Positions 7,824 to 16,720 of a stretch of 64,000 nucleotides of DNA are shown here, piece after piece. The stretch's first letter is position 1. Each line of letters begins with the position of its first letter. The position numbers and the translations under genes are program-made. The notes beneath the pieces are model-generated. The model was not told the origin of the DNA. It made no database searches and worked only from the letters and a program-made list of their open reading frames with translations. The DNA comes from Massilia solisilvae (lineage in GTDB: Bacteria; Pseudomonadota; Gammaproteobacteria; Burkholderiales; Burkholderiaceae_D), in the NCBI RefSeq assembly GCF_024753215.1, contig NZ_JANUGV010000007.1:202511-266510 (forward strand), read 5' to 3'.

Positions 7824-9212
7824 TTATCCGAGCAGCGCCTCGACGAATTCTTCCGCATTAAAGGGCTGCAGGTCATCGAGCTTTTCACCGACGCCGATGA
7901 AGTACACCGGCACCGGGCGGGTGCGCGCGATGGCGGCCAGCACGCCGCCCTTGGCAGTGCCATCGAGCTTGGTGATCACCAGGCCGGTGAGCTGCAGCGC
8001 GTCGTCGAAGGCTTTCACCTGCGCCAGCGCATTCTGGCCCGTATTGCCGTCGATGACAAGGACGACCTCATGCGGGGCGCCGTCCATGCCCTTGCCGATG
8101 ACGCGCTTGATCTTCTTGAGCTCTTCCATCAGGTGCAGCTGAGTGGGCAGGCGGCCGGCGGTATCGACCATCACCACGTCCATGCCGCGCGCCTTGCCCG
8201 ACTGGACCGCGTCGAAGGCGACGGCGGCCGGGTCGCCCGAGGCCTGCGAGACCACGGTGACGTTGTTGCGCTGGCCCCAGACCATGAGCTGCTCGCGCGC
8301 GGCGGCGCGGAAGGTGTCGCCGGCGGCCAGCAGCACCGACTGCTCGTAGCGCTGCATGTGCTTGGCCAGCTTGCCGATGGTGGTGGTCTTGCCGGCGCCG
8401 TTCACGCCGGCGATCATCATCACCAGCGGCTCGTAGCGGCCCAGCTCGAGCGGCTTTTCGAGCGGGCGCAGCATGTCGATCATCAGGCCCTTGAGCGCTT
8501 GCTTGACGTCGGCCGCGTCGAGCAGCTTTTCTTCCTTGACCTTGCGGCGCAGGTTCGACAGCAGGAACTCGGTGGCGTCCATGCCGGCGTCGGACATCAG
8601 CAGCGCCGATTCGAGTTCCTCGTACAGGTCCTCGTCGATGCGCGCGCCGACGAACAGCAGCGACAGGTTGCTGGAGGTCTTGGCCAGGCCCGCCTTCAGG
8701 CGCTGCATCCACGATTTCTTGCGCTCGCCTTCGGTGGTGGGGCGCTCGGCGGTCTCGGGGAACAGTTCGGCCACCGGCTCGGTGGCGACTGGCGCCGGGG
8801 CAGCCGTCGGCGCCGGAGTCGGCGCGGCCGTGGGTGCTGGCGTGGGCGCCAGGGTTGGGGCTGGAGTTGGTGCGGCCGTTGGCGCAGCGGTCGGCACCGG
8901 AGTCGGTGCGGTGGTCGGAGCGGCAGTCGGGGCAGGCGTCGGAGCGGCAGTCGGGGCCGAAGTCGGGGCCGAAGTCGGAGCAGCGGTCGGCGCCAGAGTC
9001 GGAGCAGCGGTCGGCGCCGGCGTCGGTGCGGCCGTCGGCGCTTCGGTGGGGGCCGGCTCGGCACCGCCGCCGAACAGGCGACGCAGGAACGATGGTTGCT
9101 CGGCAGCTTGCTCGGCGGGCGCTTCGGCGGGCGCGGCAGCAGGTTCGGCCGCGGCTGGCTCAAGCGCTTCGGGCGTCTCGGCTGGTTTTTTGCGCTTAAA
9201 GAAACTAAACAT
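7824..9212 (-). CDS. ftsY: Signal recognition particle receptor FtsY with an APT-repeat N-terminus
   Basis: SRP receptor GTPase that docks ribosomes translating membrane proteins, 462 residues. The N-terminus is basic (MFSFFKRKKP), then Ala/Pro/Glu-rich. From about 54 to 140 there is an almost pure APT-x repeat with no acidic residues beyond the first few. The NG domain follows: N domain about 165-255, G1 GVNGAGKTTT at 269-278, DTAGR at 350-354, TKLDG at 414-418, and a normal C-terminal amphipathic end. In E. coli the corresponding A domain is highly acidic, so this Thr/Pro-rich linker is unusual. First gene of the ftsY-ftsE-ftsX operon. Confidence 0.95.
   Translation of the reverse strand: MFSFFKRKKPAETPEALEPAAAEPAAAPAEAPAEQAAEQPSFLRRLFGGGAEPAPTEAPTAAPTPAPTAAPTLAPTAAPTSAPTSAPTAAPTPAPTAAPTTAPTPVPTAAPTAAPTPAPTLAPTPAPTAAPTPAPTAAPAPVATEPVAELFPETAERPTTEGERKKSWMQRLKAGLAKTSSNLSLLFVGARIDEDLYEELESALLMSDAGMDATEFLLSNLRRKVKEEKLLDAADVKQALKGLMIDMLRPLEKPLELGRYEPLVMMIAGVNGAGKTTTIGKLAKHMQRYEQSVLLAAGDTFRAAAREQLMVWGQRNNVTVVSQASGDPAAVAFDAVQSGKARGMDVVMVDTAGRLPTQLHLMEELKKIKRVIGKGMDGAPHEVVLVIDGNTGQNALAQVKAFDDALQLTGLVITKLDGTAKGGVLAAIARTRPVPVYFIGVGEKLDDLQPFNAEEFVEALLG
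8793..9053 (-). repeat. APT-x coding tandem repeat in ftsY
   Basis: About 87 codons of degenerate 4-codon units (APTA, APTP, APTS, APTL). At DNA level these appear as repeated GGCGCCGGAGTCGG-type blocks on the plus strand. The repeat is in frame throughout, and copy number could vary between strains. Confidence 0.85.
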
Positions 9213-9493
9213 GGGATATGTGGAGGCGGGTACAGCGTGCGCGTGCCCGGTCGGTCCGGACGCGCCAAATTAGGGTCGCGCGTATTTTACCAGAGCAGCG
9301 CAGGCATTCCTTCCGGCACCCGTGTAACTTCGTCAATTTTTTCGACCGACGGTAGCAGGGTGGCGCGCCGAACTAGCGGAACGGCAGAGTGTCCAACAGA
9401 CGCGCACAACTCAACAGTGTGGCGCTGGAAAATGGGTAACAACTGGTTTAGATTTATGTATCGGAACAAATATCACCGAAACAGGAAGCGATC

Positions 9494-9688
9494 GTGAACA
9501 TATCCCGGTTTCTCAAGCGCCTCATCGTGGGGGATAACGCTATCGAGGGCGAGGCGGCGGCATTGCGCAACGTGATCGTGTGGCTGTTCATTGCACTGGT
9601 CGCGCTGTTCCTGACCAAGCCCGCTGGCGAGCCGCACAGCATATTCGACAAGCCATTGCCCATGCCGCCGGAGTTAGGGCTTGAATAA
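9494..9688 (+). CDS. Small single-pass membrane protein, unknown
   Basis: A 64-residue protein starting at GTG with an AGGAAG ribosome site six bases upstream. A basic amphipathic start (MNISRFLKRLIVGDN) leads to one membrane helix (about 27-42, VIVWLFIALVALFL) and a short Pro-rich tail. It has its own intergenic space upstream (9213-9493, no other feature seen) and is followed by a family A repeat pair. I do not recognise a family. The start signal, the composition and the membrane helix support a real gene. Confidence 0.65.
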   Translation: MNISRFLKRLIVGDNAIEGEAAALRNVIVWLFIALVALFLTKPAGEPHSIFDKPLPMPPELGLE

Positions 9689-9700
9689 TTCCAAGCTGGT

Positions 9701-9810
9701 GTAGGGTGGGCAGATTCTGCCCACGCGTTCAACCGGAGCATGAATGGCCATCATTCGGCGGCATTTTTCGCGTCGCCTGAACGCGTGGGCAGAAAATCTG
9801 CCCACCCTAC
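9701..9810. repeat. Family A palindromic repeat pair (convergent junction)
   Basis: Forward unit GTAGGGTGGGCAG, ATT, CTGCCCACGCGTTCAA from 9701, and an inverted unit ending CTGCCCACCCTAC at 9810. Each unit forms a hairpin by itself and the pair forms a longer one. It sits between the small membrane protein gene and the convergent TPP-enzyme gene. Confidence 0.88.
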
Positions 9811-9822
9811 GAACAACCCGGT

Positions 9823-11532
9823 TCAGGCCAGGTGTGCCTTCCTGGCCGCTTCCGCGTTCTTGCGGATCGTCTCCAGCGTCGCGTTCGGGGTGATCAAATT
9901 GCCGTCGTAACGCAATTCGATGATGGCCGGCAGGCTGTTCTGGTGGGCGTGCGCGAGCGCGCGCTCCAGCGCCGGCGCAAAGTCGGCGGTTTTCTCCACC
10001 ACTTCCCCATGCGCGCCGTAGGCCGCTGCCAGTGCCGCGAAATCGGGGTTGTGCAGCCCCGTGCCGGACACCCGGCCCGGATATTCGCGCTCCTGGTGCA
10101 TGCGGATCGTGCCGAACATGCCGTTGTTAAAGACGATGATGACGACACCGGCCCGGTACTGCACCGCGGTGGCCAGTTCCTGCCCGGTCATCATGAATTC
10201 ACCGTCGCCGGCGAAGGTGACCACCGCGCGCTCGGGATGCACGATCTTGGCCGCCACGCCCGAAGGCACGCCATAGCCCATCGCGCCGTTGGTCGGCGCC
10301 AGCTGGGTGCGCATGCCGCCGTAGCGGTAGAAGCGGTGTGCCCACGACGCGTAGTTGCCGGCGCCGTTGGTCAGGATCGCGTCATGCGGCAGCGCCTTCA
10401 TCAATTCCTGCACCACCTGCCACAGGTCGAGCGGGGCGTCGCCATCGCGAAACACCGGCGGCTGCGCCTGATAGGCATCCAGCTCGGCCCTGGCCTCGGC
10501 CACGGTGTGCTTCCATGCGCTTGCATCCACCGGCGTCATCGCCGCCAGCATCGCGGCCGCCTGCGGCGCACCGCTGTTGATCATCAGCTCGGCCTGGAAC
10601 ACGCTGCCCAGTTCCTCCGCGTCGGCGTGAATGTGCACCAGGCGCTGGCGCGGTACCGGCGACGCGAGCAGCGAGTAGCCGCTGGTGGTCATCTCGCCCA
10701 GGCGCGGGCCGAAGGCGATGATGAGGTCCGCGTCTTTCACGCGTGCCGCCAGCTTCGGGTTGATGCCGATGCCCACGTCACCAATGTAGTTCGGGTGTGC
10801 GTTGTCCAGCAGGTCCTGGAAGCGGAAGGTGCAGCCCACCGGCAGGTGGTTGGTTTCGGCGAAACGGCGCAGGTCGTCGCAGGCCTGCGGCGTCCAGGTG
10901 CCGCCGCCCAGCAGCAGCATGGGCTTTTTCGCGTCGCGCAGCATGCCGCGCAGCGTATCGATCTGGGCTTGCGACGGCGAGGCCTGCACCGGCTGGTAGC
11001 GGCGGGTATCGGCCACCTCGGCTTTCGAGACCAGCATGTCCTCGGGCAGGGCCAGCACCACCGGGCCGGGACGGCCGCTGGTGGCCACCTGGAAGGCGCG
11101 CGCGATGTATTCCGGGATGCGGTCGGCGCGGTCGATCTGGGCCACCCACTTGGCCATCTGGCCGTACATGCGGCGGTAGTCGATCTCCTGGAACGCCTCG
11201 CGGTCCACGAAGTCGTTGCCGACCTGGCCGATGAACAGGATCATCGGCGTCGAATCCTGGTAAGCCGTATGCACGCCGATCGACGCGTTGGTCGCGCCCG
11301 GGCCGCGCGTGACGAAGCAGATGCCCGGCTTGCCGGTGAGCTTGCCGTAGGCCTCGGCCATGAATGCCGCGCCGCCTTCCTGGCGGTTGATGACGAAGCG
11401 GATGTTCGAGTCGTGCAGCGCGTCGAGCACATCGAGGTAGCTTTCGCCGGGCACGCCGAAGGCAATGTCCACGCCGTGGACGTGCAGCGCATCGACCAGG
11501 ATCTGGCCGCCGGTACGGGATGGGTGCGTCAT
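9823..11532 (-). CDS. Thiamine pyrophosphate-dependent enzyme (acetolactate synthase large-subunit type)
   Basis: A 569-residue protein of the acetohydroxyacid synthase/pyruvate oxidase superfamily. Order: an N-terminal pyrimidine-binding domain with the catalytic Glu in NRQEGGAAFMAEAYG (Glu52), a central Rossmann-like domain (about 190-330), and a C-terminal TPP domain with GDGEFMMTGQE leading to NNG. The start at MTHPSRTGG has AAGGATGA upstream; a longer in-frame extension runs into the rnpB promoter and is unlikely. No small regulatory subunit (ilvN) or branched-chain gene is near, so it is probably not the main biosynthetic synthase. A decarboxylase or carboligase on another 2-oxo acid fits as well. 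Confidence 0.85.
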   Translation of the reverse strand: MTHPSRTGGQILVDALHVHGVDIAFGVPGESYLDVLDALHDSNIRFVINRQEGGAAFMAEAYGKLTGKPGICFVTRGPGATNASIGVHTAYQDSTPMILFIGQVGNDFVDREAFQEIDYRRMYGQMAKWVAQIDRADRIPEYIARAFQVATSGRPGPVVLALPEDMLVSKAEVADTRRYQPVQASPSQAQIDTLRGMLRDAKKPMLLLGGGTWTPQACDDLRRFAETNHLPVGCTFRFQDLLDNAHPNYIGDVGIGINPKLAARVKDADLIIAFGPRLGEMTTSGYSLLASPVPRQRLVHIHADAEELGSVFQAELMINSGAPQAAAMLAAMTPVDASAWKHTVAEARAELDAYQAQPPVFRDGDAPLDLWQVVQELMKALPHDAILTNGAGNYASWAHRFYRYGGMRTQLAPTNGAMGYGVPSGVAAKIVHPERAVVTFAGDGEFMMTGQELATAVQYRAGVVIIVFNNGMFGTIRMHQEREYPGRVSGTGLHNPDFAALAAAYGAHGEVVEKTADFAPALERALAHAHQNSLPAIIELRYDGNLITPNATLETIRKNAEAARKAHLA

Positions 11533-11669
11533 GTTCAGGTCATCCTTGTTGGTATGGCATCCCGGGATTCTATGCGAGCCGGTCCGTTGCGGCTTTTGAA
11601 ATGGCGACACCAAATTGCAGAAATCGCAGCCCCGGGGCCGGTACGGCGTCGTTACACTCGCCCATCGGT

Positions 11670-11675
11670 TACAAT
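11670..11675 (+). promoter_or_regulatory. Likely -10 element of the rnpB promoter
   Basis: TACAAT lies eight bases before the predicted first base of RNase P RNA (11684). No strong -35 is visible at 16-18 bases upstream. Confidence 0.6.
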
Positions 11676-11683
11676 GGCGCCGT

Positions 11684-12015
11684 GAAGCAGGCCAGACAGC
11701 CGCTGGCTGGCGCCGCAAGGTGCCGGCGGGAGGAAGGTCCGGACTCCACAGAGCAGGGTGACGGTTAACGGCCGTCCGCCGAAAGCCGCTCTCGGGCGGT
11801 ATAAGGCGAGGAATAGGGCCACAGAGACGAGCGTATTAAGTTACGGTGAAACGCGGTAACCTCCACCTGGAGCAATTCCAAATAGGCACGCGTTGATGTT
11901 GCTCGCGGAGCGTGCGGGTAGGAAGCTTGAGCGCCGGAGTAATTCGGCGCCTAGAGGAATGGCTGTCATAGCGGGCAACCGCCGTAACAGAATCCGGCCT
12001 ATCGGCCCGCTTCAC
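11684..12015 (+). ncRNA. rnpB: RNase P RNA, bacterial class A
   Basis: Catalytic RNA of RNase P, which trims tRNA 5' ends. The conserved core is clear: GAGGAAGGTCCGGACTCC at 11730-11747, CAGGGTG, AAATAGG, GGTAGG, and ACAGAATCCGGCCTATCGG at 11987-12005. The ends pair as helix P1 (GAAGCAGGCC at 11684-11693 with GGCCCGCTTC at 12004-12013), which fixes the limits. No T-rich terminator hairpin follows, and the glpK start codon lies only 34 bases beyond the 3' end. Confidence 0.97.
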
Positions 12016-12049
12016 ATTGAATTCCAAGCAGTGCCCTGGAGAGACCAAG

Positions 12050-13534
<1,485 letters not shown>

Positions 13535-13560
13535 CCGGCGCCGATCGTCGCTTACGCAAA

Positions 13561-13597
13561 CCCGTCGTTCCCGCGCAGGCGGGAACCCATGCCGAGC
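13561..13597. repeat. Family B palindromic repeat (convergent junction)
   Basis: CCCGTCGTTCCCGCG, AGG, CGGGAACCCATGCCGAG: a single unit with an internal hairpin, between the convergent glpK and DUF2501 genes. Confidence 0.7.
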
Positions 13598-13625
13598 GCG
13601 CCATCACCCTACGGCAAGGCAGCGT

Positions 13626-14045
13626 TCAAAGGAACGACCTCGCCTGCTTCAGCACGGTGTCGCACACCTGCTTCGTCACCTGCTCCTTGATCCCGCCGGT
13701 GCTGCTCAGGTCCACCTGCTTGCCATTGCTGCCGTGAAGCACCCCTTTCAGCCCGTCCGTAAAACCGGGATCCTGTGATTTGGTCCCGCCCGGCAGCTTG
13801 CCCATCAGCTTGTCCTGCACCGAATTCACATCTCCGCCACCGAGGTAGTTGTTGGTGACGCAGAACTGCAGCAGTCCGGCCACATTGCCCAGGCTGCCGG
13901 AATTCATCGACTGGCCCGGCAATGCCCCCGCCAGGCCCTGCAGGTCCTTGCCGCCTTTGCCCATCAATCCTTCGAGCTGCGCGTGCGCGCTCGCCAGCGG
14001 CAGGGCCAGCAGCAGCGCCGCAATGCGATAGAGCGTCGTCTTCAT
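13626..14045 (-). CDS. DUF2501 family exported protein (YjjA-like)
   Basis: A 139-residue secreted protein. A signal peptide MKTTLYRIAALLLALPLASAHA is followed by a Gly/Leu-rich mature part with LLQFCVTNNYLGG and a C-terminal KQVCDTVLKQARSFL; the two cysteines could form a disulfide. The layout matches DUF2501 proteins such as YjjA, whose function is not established. The ATG at 14045 follows a clear GGGAGG site; upstream codons in frame are not needed. It diverges from the membrane-protein gene at 14189. Confidence 0.8.
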   Translation of the reverse strand: MKTTLYRIAALLLALPLASAHAQLEGLMGKGGKDLQGLAGALPGQSMNSGSLGNVAGLLQFCVTNNYLGGGDVNSVQDKLMGKLPGGTKSQDPGFTDGLKGVLHGSNGKQVDLSSTGGIKEQVTKQVCDTVLKQARSFL

Positions 14046-14188
14046 CGTGCCTCCCGCGGTTCGTGCCCCGATCCTCCCCGCCAGTCCATGGCATTGCAAT
14101 TGGCCCTTGGTCCAAGGCGCCTAACGTGCGTTCCGGACAGTGCCGATCATGCACAATCGCCGGGAATGGTCTTGCGGCGGGAGGCGCC

Positions 14189-14695
14189 TTGAAGTTCCTG
14201 ATTCGTTTTTTCTCGACGGTGCATGCCTTGATCGCCGTGCTGTTCACCGCGATCTCGGTGCTGTTCATCGTCGTGGCCGCGCGCGTGGGCTGGAATGCGG
14301 TGGGCCAGGACGCGCTGGAAAGCGCCAACCAGGCGATCGAGGCGATCGGCCTGCTCGCCATTGCCGTCGTGTCGCTGCAGATCGCGCAGACCATCACCGA
14401 GGAAGAGGTGATCCGCGACGCCCACATCAGCGCGCCCACCCGCGTGCGGCGCTACCTGTCGCGTTTTCTGGTCGTGGTGGTGGTGGCGCTGGCGATAGAA
14501 GGGTTGGTCGGCACCTTCAAGTCGCTGCACGAAGCGCCCGAGACCTTGCCCAACGCCGCCGCCGTGCTGGTTGCCGCTGCGGTGCTGCTGGCCGCCTGGG
14601 GCGTGTTCATCCGCTTTAATAAGGCGGCCGAGGAACTTGAGCCGGAAGCGATGGCGGAGGCCAAGAAGGAGGACGTGAAGCTGGAGGGCAGCTAA
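14189..14695 (+). CDS. Inner-membrane protein, unknown function
   Basis: A 168-residue protein with four likely membrane helices (about 9-30, 50-66, 93-110 and 133-150) and a charged C-terminal tail rich in Glu, Lys and Ala. No ATG is available at the 5' end. A TTG at 14189 with GGCGGGAGG seven bases ahead is the best start and gives MKFLIRFFSTVHALIAVLF. The segment between helices two and three (TITEEEVIRDAHISAPTRVRRYLSRF) is conserved-looking and cytoplasmic by charge. I do not recognise the family. The frame is free of stops well upstream, but that part overlaps DUF2501 on the other strand. Confidence 0.7.
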   Translation: MKFLIRFFSTVHALIAVLFTAISVLFIVVAARVGWNAVGQDALESANQAIEAIGLLAIAVVSLQIAQTITEEEVIRDAHISAPTRVRRYLSRFLVVVVVALAIEGLVGTFKSLHEAPETLPNAAAVLVAAAVLLAAWGVFIRFNKAAEELEPEAMAEAKKEDVKLEGS

Positions 14696-14818
14696 ACAAT
14701 AGACTTTGCAGGGATTGCCGCGTACACTCGCCTTGTCAAATGCCTAACAAAGGCAGCGATGGCATCAAGGTTCCACAGAGAGCTCATTCTTACCCACAAC
14801 ATGGAGAGAGACTGCGAG

Positions 14819-15160
14819 ATGAACTTCACCCAAGCCGTTCAAACCTGCTTTTCCAAATACGCCGATTTCAACGGGACCGCATCGCGCCCCGAGTTCTGGT
14901 GGTTCTTCTTGTTCTGCTGGGTTGCCTCCATGCTGATTAACTTCTTCGGCGGCAATTTCGCATCGTCCATTTTTTCGCTGGCGACCCTGGTGCCCAGCCT
15001 GGCCGTCGGCGCGCGCCGCCTGCATGACACTGACCGCAGCGGCTGGCTGCAGCTGCTCTGGTTCATCCCCGTGATCGGCTGGATCCTGTTGATCGTGTGG
15101 CTGGCGCAGGAGGGCAAGGCCAACCGCTACGGCGCGGCCACAGAGGCGGTGCCGACCTGA
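14819..15160 (+). CDS. DUF805 family membrane protein
   Basis: A 113-residue inner-membrane protein. It has the DUF805 pattern: an N-terminal FTQAVQTCFSKYADFNGTASRPEFWWFFLF (aromatic, with the conserved RxEFW), a second helix, SLAVGARRLHDTDRSGWLQLLW (the conserved RRLHDxxxSGWW-like block) and a last helix IGWILLIVWLAQEGKANRYG. The ATG at 14819 has a GGAGAG site ten bases upstream; an in-frame ATG at 14801 is less likely. Function unknown; related proteins are small membrane proteins found singly in many proteobacteria. Confidence 0.85.
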   Translation: MNFTQAVQTCFSKYADFNGTASRPEFWWFFLFCWVASMLINFFGGNFASSIFSLATLVPSLAVGARRLHDTDRSGWLQLLWFIPVIGWILLIVWLAQEGKANRYGAATEAVPT

Positions 15161-15172
15161 CAGGCGCTTGTT

Positions 15173-15259
15173 GGACGCGTGGGCGCGAGACCTGCCCACG
15201 CTACGCAAGAGCGCCGCTGGTCGAGTAGGGTGGGCAGGTTTTCCTGCCCACGCGTTCAG
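15173..15259. repeat. Family A palindromic repeat pair (convergent junction)
   Basis: Here the order is reversed: an inverted unit (GGACGCGTGGGCGCG to CCACGCTACG, 15173-15205) followed by a forward unit (GTAGGGTGGGCAGG, then CCTGCCCACGCGTTCAG, 15225-15259). It lies between DUF805 and the convergent AAA ATPase gene. Confidence 0.85.
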
Positions 15260-15281
15260 CCAGCGGCGAAGCAGCCGCGGC

Positions 15282-16232
15282 CTAGAACCCGATCCGTGCG
15301 CGCCCCGGCGTCCCCTTGATCCGCACATCCTCCAGCGCCACGTGGCTGCGCCCGTCCGCCACCGCGTATCCGAGCGCATCGATCAGCGTCTTGCGCAGGT
15401 CGCGCGGCGACACCGGCGCCAGCTTGTCCAGCACCGCGCCGGCCAGCTGGTCGTCGAAACCCTGCAGATTCAGTTCCCCCAGCAGCGACCGGTACATGCG
15501 CTGCGCGATGGATGCCGCCTGCTCAGGCGTGGGCGGGGGCACTTCGTACACCGCCATCCGGTTCAGCAGCGGCTTCGGGATCCCCTCGGTGCTGTTGGCC
15601 GTCAGCACCCAGAAGATCTGGCTGGCGTCGATGTCCACGTCGATGAACTCGTCGCGAAAAGCCGTTGCCGTCTCCGGTTCCAGTAGCTGGTAGAGCGCCG
15701 CCAGCGGATCGGACTGCGACGAGCCGCTTGCCTTTTCCACCTCGTCCAGCACCACCACCGGGTTGGCGAACTGCCCGCGCACCAGCCGCTCGGCCACCTT
15801 GCCGCACTTGGCGCCGCGCCAGCTGGCTGAGCTGCCGGTGATGACGAAGCCGGCCGACAGCGTGTTCATGCTGATCAGTTCGCAATCGGTTTGCATCACC
15901 CGCGCCAGCCGCTTGGCGAAATGTGTCTTGCCCACGCCCGGTCCGCCCAGCAGCAGGATCGGCATCACGTTAAAGCCCTTGTCGCCGGCGTGCGCCAGGC
16001 ACAAGTAGCGCGCCAGGTCGTCCAGCACTTCGTCGAAGTTGGGGCATTCGTCAAACAGGGGATCGAGCGCGTCGCTCGAGGCGGGGATGGTGACGAAGCG
16101 CTCGGCGCCGGTGTCGAGCATGCGCTCGTAGAAGGCTTCGAGCTCGGGCGAGCGGCCGCGGTTGCGGTCGAGCGCGCCCTGGACTTCGTTCAGGTCGTAC
16201 ACTGCGCGGGTCCGGGCCAGGGTAATGCTCAC
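15282..16232 (-). CDS. Lon-like AAA+ ATPase without protease domain
   Basis: A 316-residue AAA+ protein. Walker A is GGPGVGKTHFAKRL, Walker B VVVLDEVEKA, and a sensor-1/second-region segment reads WVLTANSTEGIPKPLLNRM. A small helical lid follows, with the sensor-2 region SPRDLRKTLIDALG. The core resembles the ATPase module of Lon, but there is no N-terminal Lon substrate domain and no Ser/Lys protease domain, so it probably acts as a chaperone or remodeller. The GTG start at 16232 is chosen because AAGGAG sits six bases before it. It stands alone, convergent with DUF805 and divergent from mraZ. Confidence 0.82.
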   Translation of the reverse strand: MSITLARTRAVYDLNEVQGALDRNRGRSPELEAFYERMLDTGAERFVTIPASSDALDPLFDECPNFDEVLDDLARYLCLAHAGDKGFNVMPILLLGGPGVGKTHFAKRLARVMQTDCELISMNTLSAGFVITGSSASWRGAKCGKVAERLVRGQFANPVVVLDEVEKASGSSQSDPLAALYQLLEPETATAFRDEFIDVDIDASQIFWVLTANSTEGIPKPLLNRMAVYEVPPPTPEQAASIAQRMYRSLLGELNLQGFDDQLAGAVLDKLAPVSPRDLRKTLIDALGYAVADGRSHVALEDVRIKGTPGRARIGF

Positions 16233-16594
16233 GACAATCTCCTTCACGGCAGCTTGCTCCTGCCGCCAGCGGCTCACTTGCGAACCGGGCTGCCCGCTAC
16301 CGCCAGCGAGTCGGGGCGCGGTGGCGGGTCATCGCCTCGGCTTTATCGTAACCCTGAGCGGATCAATCTGCAATTTCCGCCCAACAGTGTCGCGTTGCGC
16401 ACACCAGGCCTACTTCCGGTTTTTTTCAGAATGAGAATCATCGTAAAACCCATGTGTAAAGGTGAAGTAGCACTTTCAGTGTGTTTTCTATCTCATTGAT
16501 TTTATTCACGTTTTTTCTGAGAGCTCGGGTCGAGAAAGTGCGCTAAGTCCTTGACTTCATTGAAAAAAATCGTGTTTCGCACGCGTGAATTCGC
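16233..16594. other. Intergenic region upstream of mraZ and the AAA ATPase; no gene seen
   Basis: A/T-rich relative to the surroundings. AATGAGAATCATCGT at 16430-16444 is a fair match to a Fur box (13 of 19 consensus positions by eye when extended), but no iron gene is near and it lies about 200 bases from the ATPase start. T-tracts occur at about 16419-16426 and 16508-16518. No reading frame with a start signal was found. Confidence 0.35.
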
Positions 16595-16623
16595 TTGACC
16601 AGTAGAAACGCTTCCTCTAAAGT
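16595..16623 (+). promoter_or_regulatory. Main dcw-cluster promoter (Pmra)
   Basis: TTGACC at 16595-16600 and TAAAGT at 16618-16623 are separated by 17 bases, a good sigma-70 spacing, about 100 bases upstream of mraZ. The -10 element touches the first MraZ box, consistent with autorepression. Confidence 0.65.
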
Positions 16624-16656
16624 GGGAAAAGGTGTGAAAAAGTGTAGTTTTGTGGG
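16622..16656 (+). promoter_or_regulatory. Four MraZ boxes at 10-bp spacing
   Basis: GTGGG (16622), GTGTG (16632), GTGTA (16642) and GTGGG (16652) repeat exactly every ten bases with A/T-rich five-base spacers. MraZ is known to bind short GTGG-type direct repeats with five-base spacers in its own promoter, so this is the expected operator. The two inner copies are degenerate. Confidence 0.85.
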
Positions 16657-16720
16657 GGAAATCGAAGGCCCCGGCAAACCAAAACAACTAAACTGACAAC
16701 TCTCCCAAACCAGGTACAAC

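Noticed and set aside
8793..9053. Tandem DNA repeat that might be a CRISPR array
   Set aside because: Units are 12 bases, in frame, with no spacers; they encode the APT linker of FtsY.
9701..9810. Family A pair as an insertion-sequence remnant or integron attC site
   Set aside because: No transposase, no target duplication, and each unit carries its own hairpin in the same way at many loci; it fits a REP-like element better.
9823..11532. Naming the TPP enzyme ilvB
   Set aside because: No regulatory subunit and no branched-chain genes nearby; the family includes many decarboxylases and oxidases.
9832..11685. A 617-codon plus-strand frame opposite the TPP enzyme
   Set aside because: Antisense shadow; the minus strand encodes an intact TPP-dependent enzyme with all motifs.
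12017..12049. Upstream extension of glpK to an ATG at 12017
   Set aside because: It begins at the rnpB 3' end, lacks a ribosome site, and glycerol kinases start at the MQQYILALDQG equivalent.
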